DNA from: Lentisphaerota bacterium
GTDB taxonomy: Bacteria > Verrucomicrobiota > Lentisphaeria > Victivallales > UBA1829
Length of the DNA stretch: 54,709 nucleotides
Direction of reading: 5' to 3'
NCBI GenBank assembly: GCA_015061565.1
Contig: SUWI01000006.1
Coordinates: forward strand, 1-54,709
Shown here piece after piece: positions 33,686 through 43,007 of this stretch. Position numbers and translations under genes: made by a program. Position 1 is the stretch's first letter; every line of letters starts with the position of its first letter. The notes below the pieces were generated by a model that saw nothing but the letters and a program-made list of their open reading frames with translations, did not search any database and had not been told where the DNA came from.

Positions 33686-36600
33686 TCAGCGGTAGGTGGA
33701 AAATTCCGCCGCAAATTCGAACTTGCCGTCCGGTTTCAGCGTTACCGGATTGTAGATCCATTCGATGGTGGCGGTTTTCAACCCGCTGTAAACGAAGTAG
33801 CACATCAGCTTGGACAATTCGGCTTTAGCCTCGATCCCGAGCTTGGGTTTCAGGAAATATTGCCGGATTTTGTCGCCGTTGCTGGTCACCGGATAGCAGG
33901 ACCGCTTGATATCCGCGGTGAGCTGTCCGCCCGGGACCGGCAGAAATCCGTCGGATTTCGTGCGTTCCAGACGGATGAATTTGCCGTCGGACATATAATC
34001 GACCGTGCAGCCGTCGAGCATATTCGGCGCATCGCCGGGATTGAAGACATTATGGAGCCGCGGGATCAGCGTCATGGCATTTTTCCCCTGGTTCCGCAGT
34101 TCGATCCTGACCTCGAAACCATTGGCGTTTTCCGCGATGGAATATGTCTGGCGGACCAGAATGGGCGCTTCGGACATTTTCCTTTCCGCGGTCACGAAGA
34201 CCTTGCCGTTTCTGATGCCGGCATCGACGATCCTGACCGGTTTCGCCGAGCTCGAATCCCGCCGGATCGAGGCCGGTCCCCAGAACATCAGCTGAGCGAA
34301 GGAATTCCCTTCGGCACGCATGGAGAGACCGTTGAATTTCCAGTCGATCGGATTGCCGCCGCGGGACAGGTCAAGAAACAGCGAATGGTTTTTGTTGGAG
34401 AGGACCGCGTCCAGTTCGCCGTCCTGATTGGCATCCCCGTAAGCGAGTTCCAGATTTCCCGATTTCACCGGCTGGAAGCTCATGCCGGAGGAATTCTTCC
34501 GCAGGTATTCGGCTTTATGATTTTCGAACTGCTTCTGCATTTCCTGCTGGTCCGGGGCAAGCGGAGCGGAACCGATGTCCTCGGAGATCTCCAGCAGACA
34601 GGCCTCCCGGGGCCCGGCATGGACCAGGAAACTCTGCGTGTCGGCGGACAGCGGATAGATCTTCTTCTGTGCATGATCCAACACTTTTCGCTTGCCGAGC
34701 GGCTTGTCCAGCTTCACTTCGGCAAAAAGATTTTCCGTGGGATCGAAGTTCAGGATCACCACGGCCGTTTTGCCGCCCATGGTCCGGATCACGGAACGGA
34801 AACTCTGGCTCCAGCGAGGTGAATCGATCTCGGTTTCCTTGCCCTGGACTTGGACCTTGACCGAACGGTAAGGCAGGGCGCGGGCAGAAATATCCGAAGC
34901 CGGTTTCCCTTTCAGAAAATAATCTTCCAGCGCGGCGATTTCCGCCATGGCCTGATTGGCGGCGACGAAAATCTTGCCGTCGATCCAGTTGCCGGGGAAG
35001 ATCGCGAAACCGCGGCAGCCCAGGGCTCCGGCGGAGAGCATTTCCAGGCGGAATTGCGCCGGGGTCAGCAAGTCGGCTTTAGTCTGGTAATAGCAGACGG
35101 AATCGACCGCACACATCGGCACATACGGTTTCTTTAACGTCTGACGGCCTGATTTGATCAGGTCGAACATTTTGGCGTCGTGCTCATGGTAGTAACTGAC
35201 GATATGCATATCGAGCAGCGATTCGTTCAGGACCGGATCCTTGGCTACGCCGTAAAGTCCGTTGCGCCAGTCCGGCTTGGTAAAATCGAAATGATAATCG
35301 TAATCGCTCAGCTTGGAGCCCGGCAGATTTTTCCGCAGCACATTCCGGACCAGTTCGATCGTCTTGAATCCGTGTTCGCAGCGGAAATCCCGCCATTTTT
35401 CCCCGTATTTCGAGAGGATCGTCTTGCCGTCCGGAACTCCCGCGATCCCGTATTTTTTGGCAAACGCCTGACGGCAGCGTTCGCAGAAACACCAGCGCGA
35501 GGGATAAAAATCCTCATTGTCCATGAAGAAATAGTCACCCGGCTCCAGTCCGTCCCTTTTCAGCTGGTTGGCATATTCCTGTTCATAGGCTTTCCGGACC
35601 GTCGGATCGTTCAGGTAGAGTTCCGGACAGACCCACGGCATCTTTTTCCCGTCCAGGTCGCGGGCGGCGCCGTCGATTTTCAGATATTTGGGAAAATGGA
35701 CAAAGTTATTGCCGCGTCCGTCGATGGTGTAAAACTGCCATTTGATTTTTCTGGCTTTAAAGATATCGTTGATCTCGCCGGGAAATCTGAACTGACGCCA
35801 GGTGTAGCCGCATTCTTCGAGATGCTTGAGGGAGGCGATCAGGCATTCCCGGTTATGGATATACAGGGACTCGCTTTCCCAGCGCATGAACTGGAAATGC
35901 TTCGGGTTCGGCAGTTCTGCCATCGGCGGCAGAAAATTCAGCGTGAAAGCCTCTTCCGGACCGGCCATGCCATCGTTTTCATAGTGCCAGTAAACCTTGG
36001 AGGAAGGCTTCACCTTGTTCGGGTCTGCCGGCATGAACACCACGGCCATGGCTCTCATATAGGCGCCCGTCGGCTTGATGTCCCGCATGCCGCGCGGATA
36101 AACGAATTTCCAGCGGAGGTAACGTCCTTCTTTCCGGGTCAGCGGAGTGACAATGGCCTTTTCCGAAGGGGTTTTTATGGCTCCGGGATGCGGAAACCAG
36201 GCGTCGCCGATCCGCACCTCTTCCGGCAGGTCAAAATAGATCGCCGGGTTTTTCAGTTTCGACTTGATCCCTTTGAAATAAACTGCCATCGCCGTCGGGC
36301 TGTCCGCAAAGGTATTGAACTCGTAATTGCCGAAACGTTCCCGGGAGGTGTCGACCGGGACAATGCGGCAGCTCAACGCTTCCGGTGCCAGCTCGGCCGC
36401 CTTGCCGCTTTTGTCTTCGGTGATGGTCACACCGTCAAACCACACCGTTCCGCGTCCGGTGTTGAGCAGCAGGATGCGGACTTTCCCTTTTTTGGGCAGG
36501 ACGATCGAATGGGTGACCCGGCTCCATTTGGTTTGGGTCGACGGTTTGCCCAGGGTTTCCTTGATGGGTATGCCCGCGTCATTCAGCAGTTCGAACCCGA

Positions 36601-37423
36601 CGGCCGCGCGCCCGGGATCCTTGCATTTCACCCAGGAAGTGATCTGAATGGCCTTGCCCATGAGTTCCTGCGGTACTTCGAAAGCGAATCCCGATTTCTC
36701 GGCGCCGCTCTTCCACTGCTGTCTGGCAGCCGTAATGAACGCCGGACCGTTGGGCACTTTCTCTATCTTGACTTCGGAGACATTTTCATTGCCGTCATAT
36801 TTTTTCTCAGTCCAGCCGGCAGGAAGTCCGTCGGCCTGCACCGGATCGGAAAATAGTTTCCGGATCAGCAAGGCATCTTTGAGCACTTCCGCCTGAACAT
36901 TGTCGAACCAGTAGGTTCCCGTTCCGCAGGCCCGGAAGGACAGGGTCAGGGAGTCGGTCCCGGGATAGACCACAAACTCTTTTTCGATCGTTTTCCAGGG
37001 AAATGATTCCCGGTCGTATTCGAAAACATGATACTGGCTTGCCGCCGGCAGTTTGGCGTTCATCGTCAGGACCGGATAGAATGTCCCGGATTTGATCTCG
37101 CCCGCCGCCCGGAAACGGACTCTGATCTTCATGGCTTCTTTCACGGACGGACGGAAGATGTGACCGCCCCAGATGATGGCGAGTTTCCGGTTGGAGACAT
37201 CCTTGATCTCCATCTTGATCGCGTGTTTCCCGGACGAACAGTTTTCCGAAGTCGACGTGACCAGGGTTTTCCCGCCTTGTCCGGCGGCGAAGAGCCATTT
37301 GTCGGCAAAACCGGTTTTCGGATCGATTATTTCAAAATCCGGATTCGGAAAAAGACTCTGCGCCGAAAGCGTTCCGGCCAGACAGAAAATTGCAAAAATA
37401 CCGCTGAAGGACGATGTTTTCAT
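33686..37423 (-). CDS. Giant secreted putative glycosidase with CBM-like modules
   Basis: The 1245-residue protein has a signal peptide (about 1-22), two jelly-roll modules resembling carbohydrate-binding domains (about 24-185 and 195-340, 'LFPNPDFEI' and 'TVWFDGVTITED'), a beta region (to about 500), a barrel-like domain (about 505-860) and C-terminal beta domains with an acidic 'GDANQDGELDAVLSN' repeat-like loop. The barrel contains 'YFFMDNEDFYPSRW' (near 631-644), with acidic residues at a strand end, and a cysteine-rich 'CFCERCRQAFAKKYG' loop seen in several unassigned glycosidase families. Activity is unknown. ATG 37423 follows GAGGG; an in-frame TTG lies 12 bp upstream. It precedes the GH16 gene in the operon. 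Confidence 0.7.
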   Translation of the reverse strand: MKTSSFSGIFAIFCLAGTLSAQSLFPNPDFEIIDPKTGFADKWLFAAGQGGKTLVTSTSENCSSGKHAIKMEIKDVSNRKLAIIWGGHIFRPSVKEAMKIRVRFRAAGEIKSGTFYPVLTMNAKLPAASQYHVFEYDRESFPWKTIEKEFVVYPGTDSLTLSFRACGTGTYWFDNVQAEVLKDALLIRKLFSDPVQADGLPAGWTEKKYDGNENVSEVKIEKVPNGPAFITAARQQWKSGAEKSGFAFEVPQELMGKAIQITSWVKCKDPGRAAVGFELLNDAGIPIKETLGKPSTQTKWSRVTHSIVLPKKGKVRILLLNTGRGTVWFDGVTITEDKSGKAAELAPEALSCRIVPVDTSRERFGNYEFNTFADSPTAMAVYFKGIKSKLKNPAIYFDLPEEVRIGDAWFPHPGAIKTPSEKAIVTPLTRKEGRYLRWKFVYPRGMRDIKPTGAYMRAMAVVFMPADPNKVKPSSKVYWHYENDGMAGPEEAFTLNFLPPMAELPNPKHFQFMRWESESLYIHNRECLIASLKHLEECGYTWRQFRFPGEINDIFKARKIKWQFYTIDGRGNNFVHFPKYLKIDGAARDLDGKKMPWVCPELYLNDPTVRKAYEQEYANQLKRDGLEPGDYFFMDNEDFYPSRWCFCERCRQAFAKKYGIAGVPDGKTILSKYGEKWRDFRCEHGFKTIELVRNVLRKNLPGSKLSDYDYHFDFTKPDWRNGLYGVAKDPVLNESLLDMHIVSYYHEHDAKMFDLIKSGRQTLKKPYVPMCAVDSVCYYQTKADLLTPAQFRLEMLSAGALGCRGFAIFPGNWIDGKIFVAANQAMAEIAALEDYFLKGKPASDISARALPYRSVKVQVQGKETEIDSPRWSQSFRSVIRTMGGKTAVVILNFDPTENLFAEVKLDKPLGKRKVLDHAQKKIYPLSADTQSFLVHAGPREACLLEISEDIGSAPLAPDQQEMQKQFENHKAEYLRKNSSGMSFQPVKSGNLELAYGDANQDGELDAVLSNKNHSLFLDLSRGGNPIDWKFNGLSMRAEGNSFAQLMFWGPASIRRDSSSAKPVRIVDAGIRNGKVFVTAERKMSEAPILVRQTYSIAENANGFEVRIELRNQGKNAMTLIPRLHNVFNPGDAPNMLDGCTVDYMSDGKFIRLERTKSDGFLPVPGGQLTADIKRSCYPVTSNGDKIRQYFLKPKLGIEAKAELSKLMCYFVYSGLKTATIEWIYNPVTLKPDGKFEFAAEFSTYR

Positions 37424-37459
37424 GGTGACCCTCAAAAAAATTAATAAATAATAAGAATA

Positions 37460-38350
37460 TCAATCTTCGAAACCGAGCATAGTGCCCAGCGGCCATTTCC
37501 CGGTTTCGGCTTTCAGCGCTCCGCGGGTGATCGGTTCGACATGGCCGTCGGAAAACGCACAGTTGGCAATATTGCCGTGCCGTTTCGTCGAAAATCCAAC
37601 CAGGTTTTCGTTGTAGATCCCGGTCAGCCCGCGTCCCATGGCATCCATTCCACCTCCGACATAACCCGGATCGCTGAAGTCGCCTTCGCTCGTGCTGGTG
37701 CCGCCGTCCTGGGAATCGGCCAGCAGCAGTTTCCGCCCCGGCGATTTGATGTTGGTGAATTTCATGGGAATCTGGCTCGCATACCATTCTTTGGTTTTTC
37801 CCTTGTTGTCATAAATGTATTTCCAGCCGCCGATGCACGAACGCGGCATCCCGTAATGGATATACCCGATATAAAACAGCGAATTGGACATGGCCGGGCA
37901 TTTCATGATCCCTCTCCGGTATCTGGCGGGAATGACTCCAAAACTGTGTTTGGTCAAATCCGAACAGAAATCCAGCGGGGAACCGATCCCCGGCATCAGG
38001 TAAGGCGAGACAAACCAGGTCCAGGGATGAGATTCCGGCCCGACAATACCCCGCAGTTCGATCCTGGACGGCGCCAGACTGGAATGGATCGCGAACGGAA
38101 CGATGATGTCGTTATTGTCCAATCCGTAATTGATGATGCCGGCTGCGACTTGCTTGATGTTGCCCTGACAGCTGGCTCTCTGTGCCGCCTGTCTGGCTTT
38201 GGCGAGCGCCGGCAGCAGCATTCCCGCCAGAATTGCGATGATTGCGATCACGACGAGGAGCTCTATCAGCGTAAAATGCATGATTTCGTGCTGCAGTTCC
38301 CGGTTGGTCTTTTTGCAGTTCCGCCAGCGGAACAAGGTGGTTTGTTTCAT
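37460..38350 (-). CDS. Pseudopilin-like protein (prepilin N-methylation domain, DUF1559-like)
   Basis: The 296-residue protein carries a class III signal, '[14 protein letters not shown]' (25-38), with processing expected before F26 and the conserved glutamate E30. A hydrophobic stalk and soluble domain follow, ending in '[14 protein letters not shown]'. The residue before the cleavage site is histidine rather than the usual glycine. Such proteins are heavily expanded in Lentisphaerota, Planctomycetota and Verrucomicrobiota and often lie beside secreted sugar hydrolases; a link to type II secretion-like export or surface display is plausible but unproven. It sits between the PHP-type hydrolase and the giant secreted enzyme. 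AAAGGAT precedes the ATG. Confidence 0.85.
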   Translation of the reverse strand: MKQTTLFRWRNCKKTNRELQHEIMHFTLIELLVVIAIIAILAGMLLPALAKARQAAQRASCQGNIKQVAAGIINYGLDNNDIIVPFAIHSSLAPSRIELRGIVGPESHPWTWFVSPYLMPGIGSPLDFCSDLTKHSFGVIPARYRRGIMKCPAMSNSLFYIGYIHYGMPRSCIGGWKYIYDNKGKTKEWYASQIPMKFTNIKSPGRKLLLADSQDGGTSTSEGDFSDPGYVGGGMDAMGRGLTGIYNENLVGFSTKRHGNIANCAFSDGHVEPITRGALKAETGKWPLGTMLGFED

Positions 38351-38368
38351 TTTCAGAATCCTTTCTGT

Positions 38369-39613
38369 TTATTTTGGTTGTTTTTTCCTGTGCGTATTTG
38401 ATTTTTTCAATATATTCTTCTTAGAGGAATGGACCCAGACCGGACTGCTCCAGCACCATCTGCCGTCCCGGGTGACTGCCCTGATGTAATAACAGTCGCA
38501 TTCCCGTTCCGGACGACAGTCGAAAAACAGCTGATGGCCGTAATCCCGGAAAATGATGTAGTCCCGCTCGTTTTTGACCAGCGTGATCCGGTCAACCGGG
38601 GAATCGGCGGAAAAATCGAACCAGACCGTTCTGGGTTCTTCCGCCGGCAGCTCGAATTCCTTGCCCATATAATGTCCGTTGATCCGGAAATCCAGCTTCA
38701 TCCGTCCGCCCGTGAAACCGTAGCAGCGGCGGGCTTTGAGCGCTTTGAAAATGGCTGGCAGCGTGTTTTCTTCCGCCCAGACGCCGGTGATCCCGGGCCA
38801 GTCATTGCCGTTGACGGTCATCCCCGCATTTCCGGAATGGTCGTCGGAACCGGCGATGACGCCGGTTTTCCCGCCGTTCCGGAGAGCATCCTGCCAGCTT
38901 CCGCCTTCACACCAAGTGGTTTTCCGCGGGAACAGCGGATGATCGAAATATTCGGCACAGTCGCCGCGGGAGATGATCTCCAGCAGCGGGGGCATCAGTT
39001 CCGGCGGAATGGAATTGAAATCGCAGCCGGCGGAAAGCCGGTTGGTGTCATGCGGCACCAGCAGCAGGTCGGGCCGGTTAAGCCATTCGGCCAGCTCCGC
39101 CTTCGTGATCTCTCCGTCATGTTCGCCGCGGAGCAGCGATCCGGAATGATTGTCGTAATACACCACCAGATTGTTATACCAGGGATAGGAATCCCGTTCA
39201 TACGCGAGTATGGTCGTGAATTTTCCCGGCTGATAATATTGTTTCACTTTCTCCCGGATCAGATCCCATTTTCCGTCGTTCCAGAGTTCCGCATGGCCGA
39301 TCCCGCCGTGGTCGTGGTCGGTCAGCGCGGCAAAATCCAGTCCGGCACGGTCGCGGATATTCCGGAAATAGGCATCGATATCCGTTTCTCCGTCGGAAAG
39401 ATCGGTGTGTCCGTGCATTTCCCCGTAAAACAGCCGGTATTCCGGTTCGGGCGGATAAAATTCTTTTTCCACGCTGAAAACCTTGGCCGCCAGTCCGGTC
39501 GGATCCGGATTGACTCCGCTGTACACCAGATCGGTGAATTCGCGGCAGCGGCACGGAGTGTCGTACCTGCGCGCCGCGGATCTTTCCACATTCTGCATGC
39601 CGCCCGGTTTCAT
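38369..39613 (-). CDS. PHP/CehA-type metallohydrolase
   Basis: The 414-residue protein has a PHP-like metal site: 'GEMHGHTDLSDG' (64-75) with H67, H69 and D71, then 'LTDHDHGG' (97-104), 'LVPHDTNR' and a late 'GSDDHSG'. It resembles the CehA/McbA and DUF3604 group, whose members cleave phosphoester or related bonds. It lacks a signal peptide, although a C-terminal beta domain follows. It is the first gene of the polysaccharide cluster, divergent from AraC. The start is uncertain: ATG 39613 and an in-frame TTG 9 bp upstream share a weak AGAGAG site. The role in sugar breakdown is not obvious; hydrolysis of a phosphorylated or otherwise substituted sugar is one possibility. Confidence 0.75.
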   Translation of the reverse strand: MKPGGMQNVERSAARRYDTPCRCREFTDLVYSGVNPDPTGLAAKVFSVEKEFYPPEPEYRLFYGEMHGHTDLSDGETDIDAYFRNIRDRAGLDFAALTDHDHGGIGHAELWNDGKWDLIREKVKQYYQPGKFTTILAYERDSYPWYNNLVVYYDNHSGSLLRGEHDGEITKAELAEWLNRPDLLLVPHDTNRLSAGCDFNSIPPELMPPLLEIISRGDCAEYFDHPLFPRKTTWCEGGSWQDALRNGGKTGVIAGSDDHSGNAGMTVNGNDWPGITGVWAEENTLPAIFKALKARRCYGFTGGRMKLDFRINGHYMGKEFELPAEEPRTVWFDFSADSPVDRITLVKNERDYIIFRDYGHQLFFDCRPERECDCYYIRAVTRDGRWCWSSPVWVHSSKKNILKKSNTHRKKQPK

Positions 39614-39732
39614 GTGATCCAAAACTCTCTTTCCGTTTTCAAGTTCACCTTTTAAGACCCGAATTCCGCTGCTTGCAAGGAACGTTTTTTGCTCTGGTTC
39701 CCGATTTTTGAAACTCCATCCGGAAATACTGC

Positions 39733-39760
39733 TTGAAAATGCTCTCTTTGTGTATATATT
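39733..39760 (+). promoter_or_regulatory. Promoter of the AraC regulator gene
   Basis: TTGAAA (39733-39738), a 16-bp spacer and TATATT (39755-39760), about 25 bp before ATG 39785. In the 171-bp divergent spacer no equally good promoter faces the polysaccharide cluster. That would fit a cluster dependent on an activator. Confidence 0.55.
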
Positions 39761-39784
39761 ATACTCAAAATATAGAAAATGTAA

Positions 39785-40621
39785 ATGTCAAATCATCCTA
39801 AAGCAATGTCAAAAGATACAATAATAGATGAAATTGCTCCATTGGTCTGGGAACGGCAGGACCCCTTGCCGATGCCGGTGCTGGAAATCTGCAACTACAC
39901 CTTTCTGCAGCTGAATGCGTGGAATCATAAAAAGAATTTCGGCCAATACTGGCGGCTTTACTGGAATGCCGAAAAAGGCACCCGGGTCATTTTCCAGGAT
40001 AAAAATTATGAGATGAATGCCCGGAAGGTGTACCTGATCCCGTCCCATATTGCCACTTCGACGGAATTGGATCAGCCGGCGCCGCATTTTGCCGTGAATT
40101 TCAAAATCGGCGCCCAGTTCGAGAATGTCCGGCGGCAGATCTATGTTTTCAGTCCGGTTTTTCTGAAGCGGGCGCTGCGTCATTTCGGCTCCCTGACCGG
40201 GGAAATGTCCCGTCTTATGGTGATCCAGAGCATTGTTGCCCATTACCTCAGTATGATCCCGCCGGAGGATTTTACCGAATCCGAGCGGGAAAAGCTCGAT
40301 CCGCGGATCGCCCGGGCGGTGGCCATCATGGAAAGTGAACTCGCCAGGCCGATTGCCGTCGGCGAACTTTGCCGCCGGGTCAGCATGTCGCGGAACAATT
40401 TCTACCGTCTGTTCCTGGAAGAAACCAAGAAAACCCCTCATTTCTTCCTGTTCGAACTCCGGATGATCCGGGCGCGCTGGCTGCTGCGTTTTACCGGACA
40501 GTCCATCGATGAAATTGCGCTGGCCACCGGATATGCCGACCGGTATCATTTTTCCAAGGCATTCCGGATGTTTTACAATTGCCCGCCGATTCGCTACCGG
40601 CAGCGGAAATCCGGTAAATGA
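39785..40621 (+). CDS. AraC-family transcriptional regulator
   Basis: The 278-residue protein has an N-terminal sugar-sensing-type cupin region (about 25-120) and a C-terminal AraC DNA-binding domain with two helix-turn-helices. The first is 'IAVGELCRRVSMSRNNFYRL' (about 190-210) and the second 'SIDEIALATGYADRYHFSKA' (about 241-260), followed by 'FRMFYNCPPIRYRQ'. It is divergent from the seven-gene polysaccharide cluster and is its likely activator, responding to a breakdown product. The ribosome site is weak. An AAAACG/CGTTTT hairpin with a T-tract follows the stop. Confidence 0.9.
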   Translation: MSNHPKAMSKDTIIDEIAPLVWERQDPLPMPVLEICNYTFLQLNAWNHKKNFGQYWRLYWNAEKGTRVIFQDKNYEMNARKVYLIPSHIATSTELDQPAPHFAVNFKIGAQFENVRRQIYVFSPVFLKRALRHFGSLTGEMSRLMVIQSIVAHYLSMIPPEDFTESEREKLDPRIARAVAIMESELARPIAVGELCRRVSMSRNNFYRLFLEETKKTPHFFLFELRMIRARWLLRFTGQSIDEIALATGYADRYHFSKAFRMFYNCPPIRYRQRKSGK

Positions 40622-40632
40622 ACGGCTATAAT

Positions 40633-40650
40633 AAAACGTCCCCGTTTTTT
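40633..40650 (+). terminator. Terminator-like hairpin after the AraC gene
   Basis: AAAACG-TCCC-CGTTTT followed by TT, 11 bp after the AraC stop codon. The stem is short (6 bp), so it is a weak terminator at best. Confidence 0.4.
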
Positions 40651-40702
40651 GCCGAAGTCAAGTCCTGCATGCAATACGTTGGTGCTTTTTTCCGTCTTCC
40701 GC

Positions 40703-40730
40703 TTGAAATCTGCCGTTTATGAGTCATATT
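40703..40730 (+). promoter_or_regulatory. Promoter of the FNT channel gene
   Basis: TTGAAA (40703-40708), a 16-bp spacer and CATATT (40725-40730), about 33 bp before ATG 40764. Confidence 0.45.
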
Positions 40731-40763
40731 ACCATTCTGTGAAATCTGAAAAGGAGCGATAAA

Positions 40764-41402
40764 ATGACTCATATCCGCGTTTTGATCAATGCCGTGCTGG
40801 CGGGGATCTTCATCGGGCTGGCCGGAACGGTGTATCTTTCCGTCCCCAATAAATTTGCCGGAGCCTTTCTGTTCGGATTCGGACTGCTCACGATCGTCTG
40901 CTGCAGTTTCAAACTTTATACTGGCGCGATCGGCTATCTGGTGAATCAGGGCAGGAAAGCCGGATCGTATGCGGTCATGCTGGCAATCATCTGGGCGGGG
41001 AACTGGATCGGCACCTGGCTGGTCGGCGCCTCATTGCGCTGTTCCCGGGTCGGCTCCGAACTCAGCCGGGAAGCCGCTTCGCTCTGCTCCGCCAAGGTCG
41101 CGGACGACTGGATCAGTCTGCTGGTCCTGGGATTTTTCTGCGGCATGCTGATGTATCTGGCGGTGGAATCGTTCCGCCGGAGAAATGAACTTCCCGTACC
41201 CGCGCCGGTCCTGATGATTTTTCTGTGCGTGATGGTCTTCATCCTGAGCGGTTTCGAGCACTGCATCGCCGACATGTTTTATTTTTCCGCTGCCGGCGCG
41301 TGGAATGCGGATTCCTTGAAAACGATCCTGATCATTACCGCCGGCAACAGCCTCGGCGGCTTCCTGCTGCCCGCGGCGGAACTGGTCCGGCACGACGCCT
41401 GA
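40764..41402 (+). CDS. Formate/nitrite transporter (FNT) family channel
   Basis: The 212-residue protein has six membrane helices and the FNT signatures: 'AGIFIGLAGTVYL' in helix 1, the helix-2 break 'KLYTGAIGYL', 'GFEHCIADMFYF' with the central pore histidine region, and 'GNSLGGFLLP' in the last helix. The family moves formate, nitrite, hydrosulfide or small organic acids. It is short but complete. AAGGAG precedes the ATG. It forms a single-gene unit between its own promoter and a strong hairpin terminator. The substrate cannot be read; formate export in a fermenting anaerobe is the simplest idea. Confidence 0.85.
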   Translation: MTHIRVLINAVLAGIFIGLAGTVYLSVPNKFAGAFLFGFGLLTIVCCSFKLYTGAIGYLVNQGRKAGSYAVMLAIIWAGNWIGTWLVGASLRCSRVGSELSREAASLCSAKVADDWISLLVLGFFCGMLMYLAVESFRRRNELPVPAPVLMIFLCVMVFILSGFEHCIADMFYFSAAGAWNADSLKTILIITAGNSLGGFLLPAAELVRHDA

Positions 41403-41406
41403 CCGC

Positions 41407-41440
41407 CGGCAGATCCGGACTGAACCGGATCTGCCGTATT
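41407..41440. terminator. Strong hairpin between convergent genes
   Basis: A 12-bp perfect stem, CGGCAGATCCGG with CCGGATCTGCCG, and a 6-nt loop, followed by TATTTG. It starts 5 bp after the FNT stop and faces the convergent membrane-protein gene. The T-tract is poor, but stem strength supports termination, possibly in both directions. Confidence 0.65.
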
Positions 41441-41456
41441 TGCCAATCAGTATGGC

Positions 41457-42935
41457 TTATTTCTTGTTGATCTTATCCATCCAGGATTTCAGCAGGGCGG
41501 CTGCGGTTTCGCGTCCGCCGATACCGAAGGCGATCGCCGCGGCAATGCAGGCTGCACCGAGGATGAGGGAGAAGGTGATCTGAACGATGGAATCGCCGAT
41601 CTTGAGGTTGCTCACGGCCAGGGCGACGGTCAGGATGATCACACTGACCCGGATGGCGCCCGTGACGAGCTCATTGCATTTGCCTTTGACCGCAGCGGCG
41701 GCAAAATTGGCCAGCCAGAGACCGATCAGCAGGACCACCACGCTCAGCAGCACATTGCCGCCGAAATGGACGAAATTCCGGATCAGTTCGGCCAGCTGGG
41801 TGAATTCCAGGATCTCGCAGGCCGCCAGCACCGCCATGGCGACGATCGCGACCAGCGTCAGCTTGCCGACGATCACGGACGGAGCGGTTGATTTTTCCTT
41901 GTTTTCGGATTTGAATCCCAGACTTTCCAGGAAACGGTCCAGCCCGAGCGCCGCAGTCAGCTGGGTCACCAGCGAGGCTGCAAACGCGCCGGCCAGCACG
42001 GCAACGAAAATGATCAGTGCCGCGCCGATGATGTCTCCGGTCGCTTCCAGCAGTTTATTGAAGAATCCCGCCACGGAATCGGACAGGACTTTGATCTTCA
42101 GCGCGGTCAGGGCGGAGATCACCACCGGGATCGCCACCAGGATATAGGCAACGATGCTGACCATGCCGGCCAGTCCGGAAGTGCCGAATACTTTCGACAC
42201 GCCGGCAGTTTCGCCGAACGCATTCAGACGGCTGATGATGATCAGTCCGGCTACGGCTTTCCTGACAATGCCCGCGACAAACAGACCGACCGCCAGGATG
42301 GCTCCGGCCGCGATCAGGTTCGGGATGTAGGTCAGGACTTTTTCGAACATCGCCTGCAGCGGCGCCGTGATGCCGTAGATCTTCAGCACGTTGAGGATCG
42401 CCGGCAGGAAGAACAGGAACACTGTGTAGTAGCAGGTCTTGGCCGTGTATTCGGCTACGGCATCCTGGTCCGCCGCTCCGATCTGGGCGGCCAGATGTTC
42501 ATTGAGCTTGCTTTTGAGCATGGCGGTTTTGACGACCGAACGGATGATCCCCGCCACGATCCAGGCGATCACCGCCAGCAGCAGCGCTCCGGCGATGTTC
42601 GGCGCATAAGTCGCCACCGCGGAGGCAAAATCCTTCAGCGGTTCCGCCGCCGCATGCATCTTCAGCACGGAAAAACAGCCCAGCACCGTGAAGATCATGA
42701 TGATGTAATAAATGACCTTGCCGGCAAAGGTGTCGGAATTGCTGATCTGCGGCACTTCCGTTCCGTCCGGCAGGACCGTTTTCCTGGCATTGAGCTTGTG
42801 GATCAATGCGGAAATTTTCTTCGATGCCAACAGGGCGAGCAGCCAGCCGATGATCAGAATGGCGATGGCTCCTACCACGTTCAACAGATTGCTGTCCAGA
42901 ATCATTTTCCAGATTTGTTTGAAGAAATCTTTCAT
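41457..42935 (-). CDS. Conserved-TM-helix (MscS-associated, CmpX-like) membrane protein
   Basis: The 492-residue protein contains about ten membrane helices and repeats of a conserved pattern: 'APNIAGALLLAVIAWIVAGI' near 110-129 and 'IPNLIAAGAILAVGLFVAGI' near 205-224. This is the 'conserved TM helix' domain often annotated with mechanosensitive channels. The cytoplasmic MscS beta and alpha/beta domains are absent, so channel function in the MscS sense is doubtful. AAGGAGG precedes ATG 42935. It lies about 70 bp downstream of the antiporter gene on the same strand, and both may respond to osmotic or ionic stress. Confidence 0.75.
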   Translation of the reverse strand: MKDFFKQIWKMILDSNLLNVVGAIAILIIGWLLALLASKKISALIHKLNARKTVLPDGTEVPQISNSDTFAGKVIYYIIMIFTVLGCFSVLKMHAAAEPLKDFASAVATYAPNIAGALLLAVIAWIVAGIIRSVVKTAMLKSKLNEHLAAQIGAADQDAVAEYTAKTCYYTVFLFFLPAILNVLKIYGITAPLQAMFEKVLTYIPNLIAAGAILAVGLFVAGIVRKAVAGLIIISRLNAFGETAGVSKVFGTSGLAGMVSIVAYILVAIPVVISALTALKIKVLSDSVAGFFNKLLEATGDIIGAALIIFVAVLAGAFAASLVTQLTAALGLDRFLESLGFKSENKEKSTAPSVIVGKLTLVAIVAMAVLAACEILEFTQLAELIRNFVHFGGNVLLSVVVLLIGLWLANFAAAAVKGKCNELVTGAIRVSVIILTVALAVSNLKIGDSIVQITFSLILGAACIAAAIAFGIGGRETAAALLKSWMDKINKK

Positions 42936-43007
42936 TTTTCCTCCTTGTGTTGGTGTTTTTATTTTATATTACGCAGGAAAATCCCGCGGCGGTTTCGATT
43001 TCGCACA

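Noticed and set aside
39623-39784. Sigma70-type promoter facing the polysaccharide cluster (TTGCAA-17-TTAAAA)
   Set aside because: The -10 match is poor and there is no supporting repeat; the cluster may need the AraC activator, but I cannot locate its promoter with confidence.
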